Below are positions 26,913-35,974 of a DNA stretch of 64,000 nucleotides, in pieces. The stretch is from Halotalea alkalilenta. Its GTDB lineage: Bacteria > Pseudomonadota > Gammaproteobacteria > Pseudomonadales > Halomonadaceae. The stretch's first letter is position 1. The number at the start of each line of letters is the position of its first letter. Where the stretch lies: contig NZ_CP015243.1 in NCBI RefSeq assembly GCF_001648175.1, positions 2,542,001-2,606,000 of the forward strand, given 5' to 3'. A program made the translations under genes and the position numbers. The notes beneath the pieces were generated by a model. That model made no database searches, had not been told where the DNA came from, and was given only the letters and a program-made list of their open reading frames with translations.

Positions 26913-28403
26913 ATGAATACCTCGACGACCCGTGGCGCGGAGCATGCCAGTGGGGAAGCGGCGACGCCGCCTGGCGCCTATACCCGCACCCGCCTGCTCG
27001 GCCTCCTGGGAGGACCGCTGCTCGCACTGCTGGTCTATTGGCTGCTGCCCGAAGAGCAGCTTGGCCATGCCGGCCGCGGGGTGCTCGCCTGTACCGCGCT
27101 GATCGCGGTCTACTGGGTCACCGAGGCGCTGCCGATGGCCGCCACCGCGTTGATCCCGCTGTTTCTGATGCCGCTGCTGCAGGCCGCGCCGATCGACGTG
27201 GTCGCGCCTGCCTATGGCAACCCGGTGGTGTTCATGTACATGGGCGGCTTCGTGCTGGCACTGGCGATCCAGAAATGGAACCTGCATCGGCGCATAGCGC
27301 TGTCGATCATCGATGCCATCGGCACCGCCAGCCACCGTATCGTGTTCGGGGTGATGCTCTCGACTGCGCTTTTGACCATGTTCATCTCCAATGCGGCGAC
27401 CGCGCTGATGATGCTGCCGGTGGCGTTAGCGCTGATCAGGGAGATGCGTGACAAGGAGATCCTTGTCGGGCGCGACTTGAGCTGCTTCGCCAAGAGCTTG
27501 CTGCTCGCGGTGGCCTACACGGCGACGATCGGAGGCCTCGCCACGCTGGTCGCCGCGGTGCCCAACGCAGTGCTCTCCGCGCTTGCCCGCGACCAGCTCG
27601 GGCGCGAGGTGACCTTCGCCCAGTGGCTTGCCTTCGCCGGACCGGTCGCATTGATCATGCTGGTGTTCCTCTACTTCTATCTCACTCGGCTCAAGTTCCG
27701 GGTCGCTCACCAGGCCGCCGGCAGCGTCGAGTTCATCAAGCGGGAGCGCCGTGGCCTCGGACCGATGGGCCGGGAGGAGAAGATCGTCGCCGTGGTGTTC
27801 GTCGCCACCGCCTTCCTCTGGGTGTTCAAGTCATTCATCGGTCTGGGTTTTCTCCATGACGCGGCGGTATCGATGGCCGCGACGGTGGCGCTTTTCGCAC
27901 TGCCGAGCCGCAGGCCGGGCGAGCGTATCCTCGAATGGGAAGACATGCGTGGGCTGCCGTGGGGCGTGCTTATCCTGTTCGGCGGAGGCCTGGCGCTGGC
28001 GGCGAGCTTCGGCCAGGCGGGGGTCAATGACTGGATCGGCGAGTCGCTGGCGATGCTCGAGAACTACACCGCCTTCATCGTGATCGCGCTTTTGACCGTG
28101 ATCGTGCTGGCGATGACCGAGATCCTCTCCAACACAGCGGTGGCCAACCTGGTGCTGCCCCTGTGCGTTGGGCTGGGCGCTGCGATCGGCATGGATCCCT
28201 TGCCGTTGATGGCCGCGGTGGCGCTGGCCGCGGGGTCCTGCTACATGCTGCCGGTGGCGACCCCGCCGAACACTGCGGTGTTCAGTTCGGGTGAGCTGGA
28301 CATCAAGGATATGGCGGGCGCCGGGGTGTGGCTCAACCTGCTGTCGGTGATCGTGATCACCCTGGCGGTCTACTACTGGCTGCCGATGACGCTCGGTAGC
28401 TGA
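26913..28403 (+). CDS. DASS-family (SLC13-type) sodium/anion symporter
   Basis: Inner-membrane transporter for dicarboxylates, citrate or related anions, probably sodium-driven. It has 496 residues and about 12-14 hydrophobic segments. The two repeated substrate-binding motifs are visible as FISNAATALMMLP and ILSNTAVANLVLP; the first reads SNA rather than SNT. The motif PVATPPNTAVF near the C-terminus is also typical. ATG 26913 (MNTSTTRGAEHASG) was chosen over frame-open sequence upstream, which has no membrane or family character. The substrate cannot be told from sequence. It is a single gene facing away from proS. Confidence 0.88.
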   Translation: MNTSTTRGAEHASGEAATPPGAYTRTRLLGLLGGPLLALLVYWLLPEEQLGHAGRGVLACTALIAVYWVTEALPMAATALIPLFLMPLLQAAPIDVVAPAYGNPVVFMYMGGFVLALAIQKWNLHRRIALSIIDAIGTASHRIVFGVMLSTALLTMFISNAATALMMLPVALALIREMRDKEILVGRDLSCFAKSLLLAVAYTATIGGLATLVAAVPNAVLSALARDQLGREVTFAQWLAFAGPVALIMLVFLYFYLTRLKFRVAHQAAGSVEFIKRERRGLGPMGREEKIVAVVFVATAFLWVFKSFIGLGFLHDAAVSMAATVALFALPSRRPGERILEWEDMRGLPWGVLILFGGGLALAASFGQAGVNDWIGESLAMLENYTAFIVIALLTVIVLAMTEILSNTAVANLVLPLCVGLGAAIGMDPLPLMAAVALAAGSCYMLPVATPPNTAVFSSGELDIKDMAGAGVWLNLLSVIVITLAVYYWLPMTLGS

Positions 28404-28412
28404 TCGCGAGTC

Positions 28413-28516
28413 TCGGTGCTTGAGTCGATGAAACGACGCAAAAGCACCGATTCATGACCCTTGGTCGGGTCATCGACGATTCGACAATCCCAATGACATC
28501 CACCGGTCATTGGGAG
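28413..28516 (+). promoter_or_regulatory. three-hairpin leader covering the sigma-factor ribosome binding site
   Basis: Hairpin 1: TCGGTGCTT (28413-28421) pairs with AAGCACCGA (28442-28450), with an inner GTCG/CGAC stem. Hairpin 2: ATGACCC (28454-28460) pairs with GGGTCAT (28467-28473). Hairpin 3: TCCCAATGAC (28488-28497) pairs with GTCATTGGGA (28506-28515), a perfect 10-bp stem with an 8-base loop. Hairpin 3 contains GGGA of the Shine-Dalgarno GGGAG (28512-28516) of the downstream gene. ATGAC/GTCAT occur four times, so hairpins 2 and 3 could swap partners. Hairpin 1 may instead end the upstream transporter transcript, though it has no T run. Confidence 0.65.
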
Positions 28517-28521
28517 TCTTC

Positions 28522-29256
28522 ATGTCCAGCGTCTCGTCTTCATCCTCCGTACTCGCATCCTCTCATGGACGTATCGCGCACCATCAGCGACTGCTGCAGA
28601 TGGTGCGTTGCGCCGCACGCAGATTGCAGGTCCAGGCGCGCTTGCCGCTCAGTGTCGAGCTAGACGATCTCATCCAAGCCGGGATGCTCGGACTGCTCGA
28701 AGCGGAGCGGCGCTACGACGACAGCCTGGGTGCGTGCTTTGAGACCTATGCCAGCCGCCGCATCCAGGGCGCGATGCTCGATGAGCTGCGCTCCCGGGAC
28801 TGGCTGCCGCGCAGCGTGCGGCGCCAGGCGCGGGAGGCGGAGCGAGTCAGCCTGAGCCTGGAGCAGCGCTACGGCGGCGCGGTGCGTGAGCGCGAAATCG
28901 CTGAGGTGATGGAGATTCCGCTGGCCGCCTACCAGCGCCACCTGAACGATGCCCAGTGCGGTCAATTGCTGGCTTACCAGGAGGAGGGCGGTGGCGAGAT
29001 CGAGCCGCCGGCAGGGGCGACGGCTGGACCGGACGAGCGGCTATTGGAGGAGGAGCGCAAACGTCTGCTGCGCGAAGCGCTGGTCGCACTCGAAGATCCC
29101 CGCGAGCGCGAAGCGCTGTCGCTTCATCATCTACACGGGATGAGCCTGCGCCAGATAGGCGAGCGCTTGGGCGTCAGCGAGTCGAGGGTATGCCAGCTCC
29201 ATCGGCGAGCAATGGTCAAGCTGCGCAATTGGCTCGCCGTTCATCATCCGGGCTGA
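28522..29256 (+). CDS. FliA-like (sigma-28 family) RNA polymerase sigma factor
   Basis: 244 residues. Region 2 is clear in LDDLIQAGMLGLLEAERRYD followed by FETYASRRIQGAMLDELRSRDWLPRSVRRQ, typical of FliA/WhiG-type sigma factors. Region 4 has the helix-turn-helix MSLRQIGERLGVSESRVCQL. FliA normally drives late flagellar and chemotaxis genes, but no flagellar gene is in this window, so it is either FliA separated from its regulon or an alternative sigma of the same group. ATG 28522 follows GGGAG by 5 bases; that ribosome binding site lies in the 28488-28515 hairpin. No anti-sigma factor (FlgM-like) gene is adjacent. Confidence 0.85.
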   Translation: MSSVSSSSSVLASSHGRIAHHQRLLQMVRCAARRLQVQARLPLSVELDDLIQAGMLGLLEAERRYDDSLGACFETYASRRIQGAMLDELRSRDWLPRSVRRQAREAERVSLSLEQRYGGAVREREIAEVMEIPLAAYQRHLNDAQCGQLLAYQEEGGGEIEPPAGATAGPDERLLEEERKRLLREALVALEDPREREALSLHHLHGMSLRQIGERLGVSESRVCQLHRRAMVKLRNWLAVHHPG

Positions 29257-29267
29257 TGCGCAGGGAG

Positions 29268-29879
29268 TCAGACCGTGAGCCGAGAGAACAAGAGATCGAT
29301 GACACGCGCTCCCTCATCGCTGAGCGAATAGCTGTCGGGTGCACGCAGCCAGTCGTAGACCGCCCCCATCATCGCCAGGTGCACCAAGCGTGCCGCCGTG
29401 TCCGGCGGCACGCCTTCGGCCAGCAGGCCTTCGCGGTCGGCACGCTCGAACTGACGCTGGATCAGCATCAGGGTGTCGCGGGCGCTGTCCTTCTCACGGC
29501 AGGTGGATGAGAGTTCGTCGAAGAATTCGCAGCGATAGACGATGATGGTATATATGCGTCGATAGCGGGGCTCTTCGCAGCGGCTCATCGCCAGCTTGAG
29601 CACCGCCTTCAGCCCTTCGATCGGATGGTCGCGAAGGCCTTCGTCGGTGAGGTCGTCGAGCATCTGCTGCAGTGGGAGCTTGGCCCGGTCGATCAGCGCT
29701 TCGAGCAGTGATACTTTGTTCTCGAAATGCCAGTACACTGCACCGCGAGTCATTCCCGCACGGCGAGCGATCTGTTCGAGCGACGTTGTCGAGACCCCTT
29801 TCTCGAAGAATATCTCCTCGGCTGCGTCGAGCAGTATCGATCGAGTGGCTTCGGCCTCTGCCTTGGTGCGTCTTGCCAT
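29268..29879 (-). CDS. TetR/AcrR-type repressor of the adjacent RND pump
   Basis: 203 residues. The N-terminal TetR helix-turn-helix reads TTSLEQIARRAGMTRGAVYWHF and the C-terminal ligand-binding part resembles AcrR/TtgR (YRCEFFDELSS). These repressors bind drugs and release an operator in front of RND efflux genes. ATG 29879 (MARRTKAEAEATR) has GGAAGGA just upstream; a longer frame to 29951 runs into the operator and lacks a ribosome binding site. It is divergent from the efflux operon and converges on the sigma gene, 11 bp apart. Confidence 0.9.
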   Translation of the reverse strand: MARRTKAEAEATRSILLDAAEEIFFEKGVSTTSLEQIARRAGMTRGAVYWHFENKVSLLEALIDRAKLPLQQMLDDLTDEGLRDHPIEGLKAVLKLAMSRCEEPRYRRIYTIIVYRCEFFDELSSTCREKDSARDTLMLIQRQFERADREGLLAEGVPPDTAARLVHLAMMGAVYDWLRAPDSYSLSDEGARVIDLLFSRLTV

Positions 29880-29928
29880 CGTCCTTCCATCGTCTGGGCA
29901 TGTACTGCGTTCATGATAGCGCACTTGG

Positions 29929-29956
29929 TTTACATACATACATGATTGCATCTAAA
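29929..29956. promoter_or_regulatory. AcrR/TtgR-type operator overlapping the RND promoter
   Basis: A 28-bp imperfect inverted repeat: left half TTTACATACATACA, right half TGATTGCATCTAAA. The right half reversed matches the left at 10 of 14 positions. The left half resembles the TACATACAT element known from acrR and ttgR operators. TTTACA (29929-29934) can act as -35, with a TCTAAA-type -10 sixteen bases on, so a bound repressor would cover the promoter. Confidence 0.6.
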
Positions 29957-30079
29957 ATCTCGTGCACAAGTTCTCACCACTGTAGACGTCCACTTAGTGC
30001 TACCTTGGTCTGGCATCGCCGCTTCCGTGATGCTGCGAACTCTTCCGTTGGGCACACTCCATCAAGAAGCGAAGGGATC

Positions 30080-31285
30080 ATGCTCCAGATAATCAAAGCC
30101 AAGCGCACGGCGTGGGGATTGGCCGGGTTCATCGCGCTCGCCACCGCAGGCTGCGGTAACGACGGCAATCAGCAACAGCAGCAGGGTCAGCAGGAGGCCC
30201 CCGCCCATCCGGCGCAGGTCTACCAGATCTCCTCGCGAAACATCGAACTCGACAAGTCCTATCCCGCGATGATCCGCAGCGACACCGCGGCGAGCGTGCT
30301 GGCGCGGGTTCAGGGCGTGCTCGAGGAGCAGCACTTCCAGCCGGGCCAGCTGGTGGAGAAGGGAGATCCGCTGTTCACCATCGAACGCGCCACCTACGCC
30401 GCCGCGGTGGCCCAGCAGCGTGCCAACCTCGCCAGTGCGCAGGCTGACCTCAGCAATGCCCAGCGCGACAACCAGCGCTATCAGCAGCTGTTCCAGCGCG
30501 GCGCGATCAGTGCTCAGCAGCGTGACACCGCGTCCAACACCTTCGAGACCTCTCGCGCCGCGGTCGAACAGGCGCGCGCCGCGCTCGAAAGTGCCCAGAT
30601 CGATCTCGACTACACCACCGTCCGCGCGCCGGTCAGCGGGCTGGTCAGTCTCAACGAAGTCAACGTCGGTAACCTGGTCAGTTCGGGCACCGAACTCGCC
30701 ACGGTGACGCCGCTCGATCCGCTCGAGGTTCGCTTCCAGCTGCCCCAGTCGGATGCGATGCAGCTGCGCCAGCAACAGAGCCGCAGCGGCACGCCGCCGG
30801 TTCGGGCGAACCTCGAGGTGCCCAGCGCCGTCGGCCAGTCCGCCCAGCTCGATGGAACCCTCGACTTCATCGGTGCACGGGTCGACGAGGGTACCAGCAG
30901 CGTCCAGGCGCGCGCACGCTTCTCGAACCCGGATGGCATCTTCCTGCCCGGACAGTTCGTTCGCGTCCGGCTCCAGGATCTGATGCGCTTCGACGTCTTC
31001 GCGGTACCCGAGATCGCGGTCACCCAGGGCTTGATGGGACCGCAGCTGTACGTTCTCGACGACAACAACTCGATCACCTCGCGCTCCGTGGTGCCGGGCG
31101 AGGTTGCCGGTCATTGGCAGATCATCAGCGAAGGCCTGCAGCGCGGTGACCGTGTCGTCGTCAGCGATCCTGGTGGCCTCAACGTCGGTGATCGAATCGA
31201 TCCGCAGCCATTCGATGGCAACCCTGACCAGCGCTCGGCCCAGCAGGGCGCGGACGAGTCCTCCGACGACGCAGACAGCGAGTAA
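30080..31285 (+). CDS. RND efflux periplasmic adaptor lipoprotein (AcrA/MexA type)
   Basis: Membrane-fusion protein linking the inner-membrane pump to an outer-membrane channel. It has 401 residues. A lipoprotein signal peptide ends LATAGCGND, and a Gln-rich linker (QQQQQGQQ) follows. Lipoyl-like halves are SVLARVQGVLEEQHFQPGQLVEKGDPLF and DYTTVRAPVSGLVSLNEV..GNLV, flanking a coiled-coil hairpin rich in Ala, Gln and Arg. The C-terminus is acidic and Ser-rich. ATG 30080 has GAAGGGA just before it. It is 11 bp upstream of the pump gene. Confidence 0.93.
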   Translation: MLQIIKAKRTAWGLAGFIALATAGCGNDGNQQQQQGQQEAPAHPAQVYQISSRNIELDKSYPAMIRSDTAASVLARVQGVLEEQHFQPGQLVEKGDPLFTIERATYAAAVAQQRANLASAQADLSNAQRDNQRYQQLFQRGAISAQQRDTASNTFETSRAAVEQARAALESAQIDLDYTTVRAPVSGLVSLNEVNVGNLVSSGTELATVTPLDPLEVRFQLPQSDAMQLRQQQSRSGTPPVRANLEVPSAVGQSAQLDGTLDFIGARVDEGTSSVQARARFSNPDGIFLPGQFVRVRLQDLMRFDVFAVPEIAVTQGLMGPQLYVLDDNNSITSRSVVPGEVAGHWQIISEGLQRGDRVVVSDPGGLNVGDRIDPQPFDGNPDQRSAQQGADESSDDADSE

Positions 31286-31296
31286 CGGGACCGCGG

Positions 31297-34200
31297 ATGA
31301 ATATTTCCAACTTCTTCATCAATAGGCCGGTCTTCGCCTCCGTCATCTCGATCATCATTACGCTGGTCGGGTTGATGGCGATGCGGATCCTGCCGATCGC
31401 CCAGTACCCGGAGGTGGTGCCGCCCGAGGTTTCGGTGCAGGCCACGTTCCCAGGGGCGAATGCCGAGACCGTCGCCGAGACGGTGGCCGCGCCGATCGCC
31501 CAGGAGATCAACGGCGTCGAGAACATGCTCTACATGACCTCGACCAGCTCCGACAACGGCGTGATGCAAATGCGGATCAGCTTCGCCATCGGTTCGGATG
31601 GCGACGTCAATACCATCAACGTCAACAACCGCGTGCAGCGCGCGCTCTCTCAGCTGCCCGAATCGGTGCAGTCCCAGGGGGTGCAGGTCGAGCTGAGCTC
31701 GAGCGACATCCTGATGCTGGTGTCGCTGACCTCGGATCAGTACAACAACATCTTCATGCAGAACTACGCCACGCTGAACATCCTCGACGAGCTGCGCCAG
31801 ATCGAAGGCGTCGGTGAAGCCGAGGTGCTCGGCGGTGGCGAGTTCGCCATGCGGGTGTGGATGGATCCGGACAAGCTGGCCCAGTACGACTTCACCCCAA
31901 GTGAGGTGTCGGCGGCCATCCAGGCGCAGAACACCGAGATTCCAGCGGGCAGTCTCGCCGCCGCGCCGCAGTCGAACCCGCGCGCCTATACCTACACCAT
32001 CTCGGCGGGCGGTCGACTCACCTCGGCCGAAGAGTTCCGCAACATCCTGCTGCGCACCAACGCCGACGGCTCGTCCCTGCGTCTGCGCGATGTCGCCCGG
32101 ATCGAGCTGGGCGCATCGTTCTACGGTATCGACGCGCGGCTCAACGGCGCCGCCATGGCGCCGATCATCATCAACCAGCAGCCCGGTGCCAACGCGGTGC
32201 AGACCGCGGAGCGCGTCAAGACGTTGATGGCCGATCTCGCCCAGCGATTCCCGCCGGGACTGAACTATGAGGTGCCCTACGACACCACGCTGTTCATCAA
32301 TGCCTCGATCGAGTCGGTGACCCATACCTTCATCGAAGCGCTGATCCTGGTCGCGGTGATCGTGTTCGTGTTCCTGCAGAACTGGCGCACCACGGTGATC
32401 GCGATGTCGGTAGTACCGATATCGGTAGTCGGCACTTTCGCGGGGATGTACCTGCTCGACTTCTCGATCAACCTGCTCTCGCTGTTCGGGATGATCCTGG
32501 CGATCGGTATCGTTGTCGACGACGCGATACTGGTGGTCGAGAACATCGAGAGGATCATCGAAGAGGACGATGAGATATCGATCCACGATGCGACCATCGA
32601 AGCGATGCGTGAGGTGGGCGGGCCGATCATCGCGACCTCGTTCATCATGGCTTCGGTGTTCGTGCCGGTGGGGTTCCTCGGCGGCTTGACCGGGCAGATC
32701 TACCAGCAGTTCGCGATCACCATCGCGATATCGGTAGCGATTTCCGCGCTGGTCGCGCTGACCTTCACTCCGTCGATGTCGTCGATCCTGCTGCAGCGCA
32801 AGAGCGATCAGCGCGACAACGTGGTGACCCGGGTGCTCAAGGCGCCGTTCAAGATATTCGACCGGGTGTTCGAGAAGATCACCCAGGTGTATCTGTGGAT
32901 GGTTCGCCTGTTCGTGCGCTTCTGGCTCGCCACCATCGCGATCATGGTCGCGCTCACCGCCTTCTCGTTCTGGCTCTACGAGCAGTCTCCGACCACGCTG
33001 ATTCCGGAGACCGACCAAGGGGTGTTCATCACCGCGATCAACCTGCCCAACGGCTCCTCGGTGGCTCGCACCCAGGAATACATGGCCACGCTGAGCGATA
33101 AGATCGAAGAGATGCCGGGCGTCCGCTCGGTGGCGGCGATCGCCGGTTACGACATGCTCTCTCAGGCGGTCAACACCGCGCGCGGGGTCATGTTCATCAG
33201 TCTGAATCCTTGGGATCAGCGTGACGTCGCGGTCGAGCAGTTGATCGGGCAGGTGATGCAGGCCGGGGCGAGTACCCCTGGTGGCACCGCGATGGCGTTC
33301 AACATGCCGCCGATCCTGGGTCTCTCGACCACCGGCGGCTTCGAGGGCTTCCTCACCTCGCTGCAGGGCGCGTCCAGCGACGAGCTCAGCCAGGCGTCGA
33401 TACAGGTGATGCAGGCGGCCAACCAGCGTCCTGAGCTGGCCCAGGTGTTCACTACCTTCGACGTCAGCGTGCCTTCGTACCGTGCGAGCATCGACCAGGA
33501 GAAAGCGACCGGCTACGGTGTTTCTCTCACCGATCTGAACAGCACGCTGTCGAGCACGCTGGGTAACGCGTTCGTCAACTACTTCACCTATCAGGGGCGC
33601 AACTTCCAGGTCTACCTGCAAAACGAGGATGACTTCCGCAGCACGCCCGAGGACCTCAACCGGATCTACGTGCGCAGCAGCACCACCGGTGACCGGATTC
33701 CGATCTCGGAGTTCGTCACCCTCGAGCGGCAGAACGCGCCCTCGGTGGTGACTCGCTTCAACGTCTATTCGGCGGCCAAGTTCCAGGGTAGTCCGGCTCC
33801 CGGCTACAGCTCGGGCCAGGCGGTCGAGGCGATGGAGCAGGTGGTGCAGGAGACGCTCGGCAGCGGTTGGACGATGGAGTGGAGTGGCACCACCTACCAG
33901 GAGGTCAACACCGGAGACGCCGCGTTCCTGGCCGTGATCTTCGGCCTGCTGATGGTGTTTTTGATCCTCGCCGCCCAGTACGAGAGCTGGACCACGCCGC
34001 TGGCGGTCATCACCGCGGTGCCGTTCGCCTTCTTCGGCGCGGTAGTGGCGGTCTACCTGCGGGGGCTCGATGTCAGCGTCTATGTCGAGGTAGGGTTGCT
34101 GGTGGTCGTGGGGCTGGCGGCGAAGAACGCGATCCTGATCGTCGAATTCGCCGAGCTGCAGCGAAAGGACCGGGGCTTGACCATTTCCCAGGCCGCGATC

Positions 34201-34503
34201 GAAGCCGCCCATCTGCGTTTTCGTCCGATCGTGATGACCTCGCTCGCGTTCATCTTCGGCGTACTGCCCCTGGCGCTGGCCAGTGGCGCGAGCGATACCA
34301 GCAGCCATCACATCGGGACCACGGTGGTGGGTGGGATGCTGTCGGTCGCCATCCTGGCGAGCATCTTCGTGCCTTCCTGCTATGCGATGATTGCCCACGC
34401 TCAGGTTTGGGTGGCGAAGAAGCGCGGCAAGGATACCAACCACCAAGTGAAAAACGGTGGGGATGGCGAGACGCCAGCTGGAGGGCAGACGCCCAGCCAC
34501 TGA
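31297..34503 (+). CDS. RND multidrug efflux pump (AcrB/MexB type)
   Basis: Proton-driven inner-membrane transporter of the hydrophobe/amphiphile RND family, 1068 residues, slightly longer than AcrB (1049). It starts MNISNFFINRPVFASVISII, as AcrB homologues do. The proton-relay pair is D408/D409 in LAIGIVVDDAILVVEN. Two large periplasmic loops (about 30-335 and 560-870) and a second membrane half with GLAAKNAILIVEFAE are present. The C-terminus carries a hydrophilic tail not usual in AcrB. No outer-membrane factor follows; a TolC/OprM-type channel must be encoded elsewhere. It is probably co-transcribed with the adaptor and controlled by the divergent TetR protein. Confidence 0.96.
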   Translation: MNISNFFINRPVFASVISIIITLVGLMAMRILPIAQYPEVVPPEVSVQATFPGANAETVAETVAAPIAQEINGVENMLYMTSTSSDNGVMQMRISFAIGSDGDVNTINVNNRVQRALSQLPESVQSQGVQVELSSSDILMLVSLTSDQYNNIFMQNYATLNILDELRQIEGVGEAEVLGGGEFAMRVWMDPDKLAQYDFTPSEVSAAIQAQNTEIPAGSLAAAPQSNPRAYTYTISAGGRLTSAEEFRNILLRTNADGSSLRLRDVARIELGASFYGIDARLNGAAMAPIIINQQPGANAVQTAERVKTLMADLAQRFPPGLNYEVPYDTTLFINASIESVTHTFIEALILVAVIVFVFLQNWRTTVIAMSVVPISVVGTFAGMYLLDFSINLLSLFGMILAIGIVVDDAILVVENIERIIEEDDEISIHDATIEAMREVGGPIIATSFIMASVFVPVGFLGGLTGQIYQQFAITIAISVAISALVALTFTPSMSSILLQRKSDQRDNVVTRVLKAPFKIFDRVFEKITQVYLWMVRLFVRFWLATIAIMVALTAFSFWLYEQSPTTLIPETDQGVFITAINLPNGSSVARTQEYMATLSDKIEEMPGVRSVAAIAGYDMLSQAVNTARGVMFISLNPWDQRDVAVEQLIGQVMQAGASTPGGTAMAFNMPPILGLSTTGGFEGFLTSLQGASSDELSQASIQVMQAANQRPELAQVFTTFDVSVPSYRASIDQEKATGYGVSLTDLNSTLSSTLGNAFVNYFTYQGRNFQVYLQNEDDFRSTPEDLNRIYVRSSTTGDRIPISEFVTLERQNAPSVVTRFNVYSAAKFQGSPAPGYSSGQAVEAMEQVVQETLGSGWTMEWSGTTYQEVNTGDAAFLAVIFGLLMVFLILAAQYESWTTPLAVITAVPFAFFGAVVAVYLRGLDVSVYVEVGLLVVVGLAAKNAILIVEFAELQRKDRGLTISQAAIEAAHLRFRPIVMTSLAFIFGVLPLALASGASDTSSHHIGTTVVGGMLSVAILASIFVPSCYAMIAHAQVWVAKKRGKDTNHQVKNGGDGETPAGGQTPSH

Positions 34504-34533
34504 AGTCATATCGCTTTTCGCTCCACCCTTACG

Positions 34534-34559
34534 GGCCACGGCAATGCCGTGGCCTTTTT
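34534..34559 (+). terminator. rho-independent terminator of the RND operon
   Basis: A perfect 9-bp stem GGCCACGGC / GCCGTGGCC with loop AAT, followed by five T (34555-34559), 31 bp after the pump gene stop. Confidence 0.92.
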
Positions 34560-34741
34560 CGTGCTGGGGTCCCTTGGAGACTGGACGCCGGCGTCGTTCA
34601 TGGGTGGAATGGAAATCTCCTGGATGCTTTTGAAACGAAGGTTTCCGTTATAGTATTTGCTGAAACCTGTGTATTTTTCGCGGCCGGCTTCGAATGGGTC
34701 GCGTCCATCCTCATCGACCCTTCTGCCGGAGCATTCGACCG

Positions 34742-35974
34742 ATGCTGACTCGCCCGATAGATCCCCCTCACCGTCTGCTGATGGGGCCTGGTCCGATCAA
34801 TGCCGACCCCCGCGTGCTGAGGGCGATGTCGGCCCAGCTGGTGGGTCAGTACGATCCGGTGATGACCGCCTACATGAATGAGACCATGGCGCTCTATCGC
34901 GAGGTGTTCCGCACCGGCAATGAGGCGACGCTGGTCATCGATGGCACGTCGCGCGCGGGAATCGAAGCGGCGCTGATATCGCTGATCGAGCCGGGTGACC
35001 GGGTGCTGGTGCCGGTGTTCGGGCGATTCGGCCATCTGCTGCGCGAGATCGCCGAACGTTGCCAGGCCGAGGTAGTGCTGCGCGAGGTGGAGTGGGGCGC
35101 GGTCTTCACCAGTGAGGCGATCGAGCGGGCGATCGTCGAGACCCGGCCTAAGGTGCTCGCCCTGGTCCAGGGCGATACCTCGACCACCATGTGCCAGCCA
35201 CTCGACGAGATCGGCGAGATCTGCCGCCGTCATGACGTACTTTTCTACACGGACGTCACCGCATCGCTCGGGGGCAATGCCTTCGAGATGGACGCTTGGG
35301 GTGTCGATGCGGCGACCGCTGGGCTCCAGAAGTGCCTTGCTGGCCCGGCCGGCAGCTCTCCGATCTCGCTCTCCCCGCGTGCCGTCGAGCGGATCCGCTC
35401 GCGCGCCAGCGTCGAGGCCGGGCTGCGCGGCGAGGGCGAAGCAGCGGGCTGCGCTCGGCGTATCCGCTCCAACTACTTCGACCTGGCGATGATCCTCGAC
35501 TACTGGAGCGAGAAGCGCCTCAATCACCATACCGAGGCGACCACCATGCTGTACGGCGCGCGCGAATGCGCTCGGCTGCTGGTCGAGGAGGGAATCCAGA
35601 GCGCGATCGAGCGCCACCGTCTGCATGGTTCGGCGATGCTGGCAGGGGTCATCGGTCTCGGGCTCGAAGTATTCGGCGATGTCGAGCACAAGATGAACAA
35701 CGTCGTCGGGGTCTACATCCCGGATGGCGTGGATGGAGAGGCGCTGCGCGGGGCGCTGCTCAGTGACTATGCGATCGAGATCGGCACCTCTTTCGGCCCG
35801 CTCCACGGGCGCATCTGGCGTATCGGTACGATGGGCTACAACGCACGCAAGGATACCGTGCTGACCACGCTTGCCGCCCTCGAGCAGGTGCTTCGACAGG
35901 CCGGTGTCCCGGTCACCGGCGGCGGTGGCGTGGGCGCTGCCCAGGAAATCTACCAACAGGAGCGAAACGGATGA
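34742..35974 (+). CDS. (S)-ureidoglycine--glyoxylate aminotransferase (PucG/HpxJ-like)
   Basis: PLP-dependent class V aminotransferase, 410 residues. The PLP lysine is K197 in TAGLQKCLAGPAG. Family members include alanine-glyoxylate transaminases, but the neighbouring allantoate amidohydrolase points to ureidoglycine plus glyoxylate giving oxalurate plus glycine. Q36 (QLVGQYDPV) and N261 (RLNHHTEATT) lie close to PucG positions Gln37 and Asn264, which I recall as markers of this activity. ATG 34742 begins MLTRPIDPPHRLLMGPGPIN. Its stop overlaps the next gene by 4 bp (ATGA), so the two are translationally coupled. A 12-bp palindrome GACGCCGGCGTC at 34584-34595 lies in its leader. Confidence 0.85.
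   Translation: MLTRPIDPPHRLLMGPGPINADPRVLRAMSAQLVGQYDPVMTAYMNETMALYREVFRTGNEATLVIDGTSRAGIEAALISLIEPGDRVLVPVFGRFGHLLREIAERCQAEVVLREVEWGAVFTSEAIERAIVETRPKVLALVQGDTSTTMCQPLDEIGEICRRHDVLFYTDVTASLGGNAFEMDAWGVDAATAGLQKCLAGPAGSSPISLSPRAVERIRSRASVEAGLRGEGEAAGCARRIRSNYFDLAMILDYWSEKRLNHHTEATTMLYGARECARLLVEEGIQSAIERHRLHGSAMLAGVIGLGLEVFGDVEHKMNNVVGVYIPDGVDGEALRGALLSDYAIEIGTSFGPLHGRIWRIGTMGYNARKDTVLTTLAALEQVLRQAGVPVTGGGGVGAAQEIYQQERNG

Noticed and set aside
31111..34539. Open frame of over 1100 codons antisense to the RND pump gene
   Set aside because: It mirrors the codon pattern of the pump gene in GC-rich DNA, is His/Arg/Asp-rich and of low complexity, and has no family resemblance.
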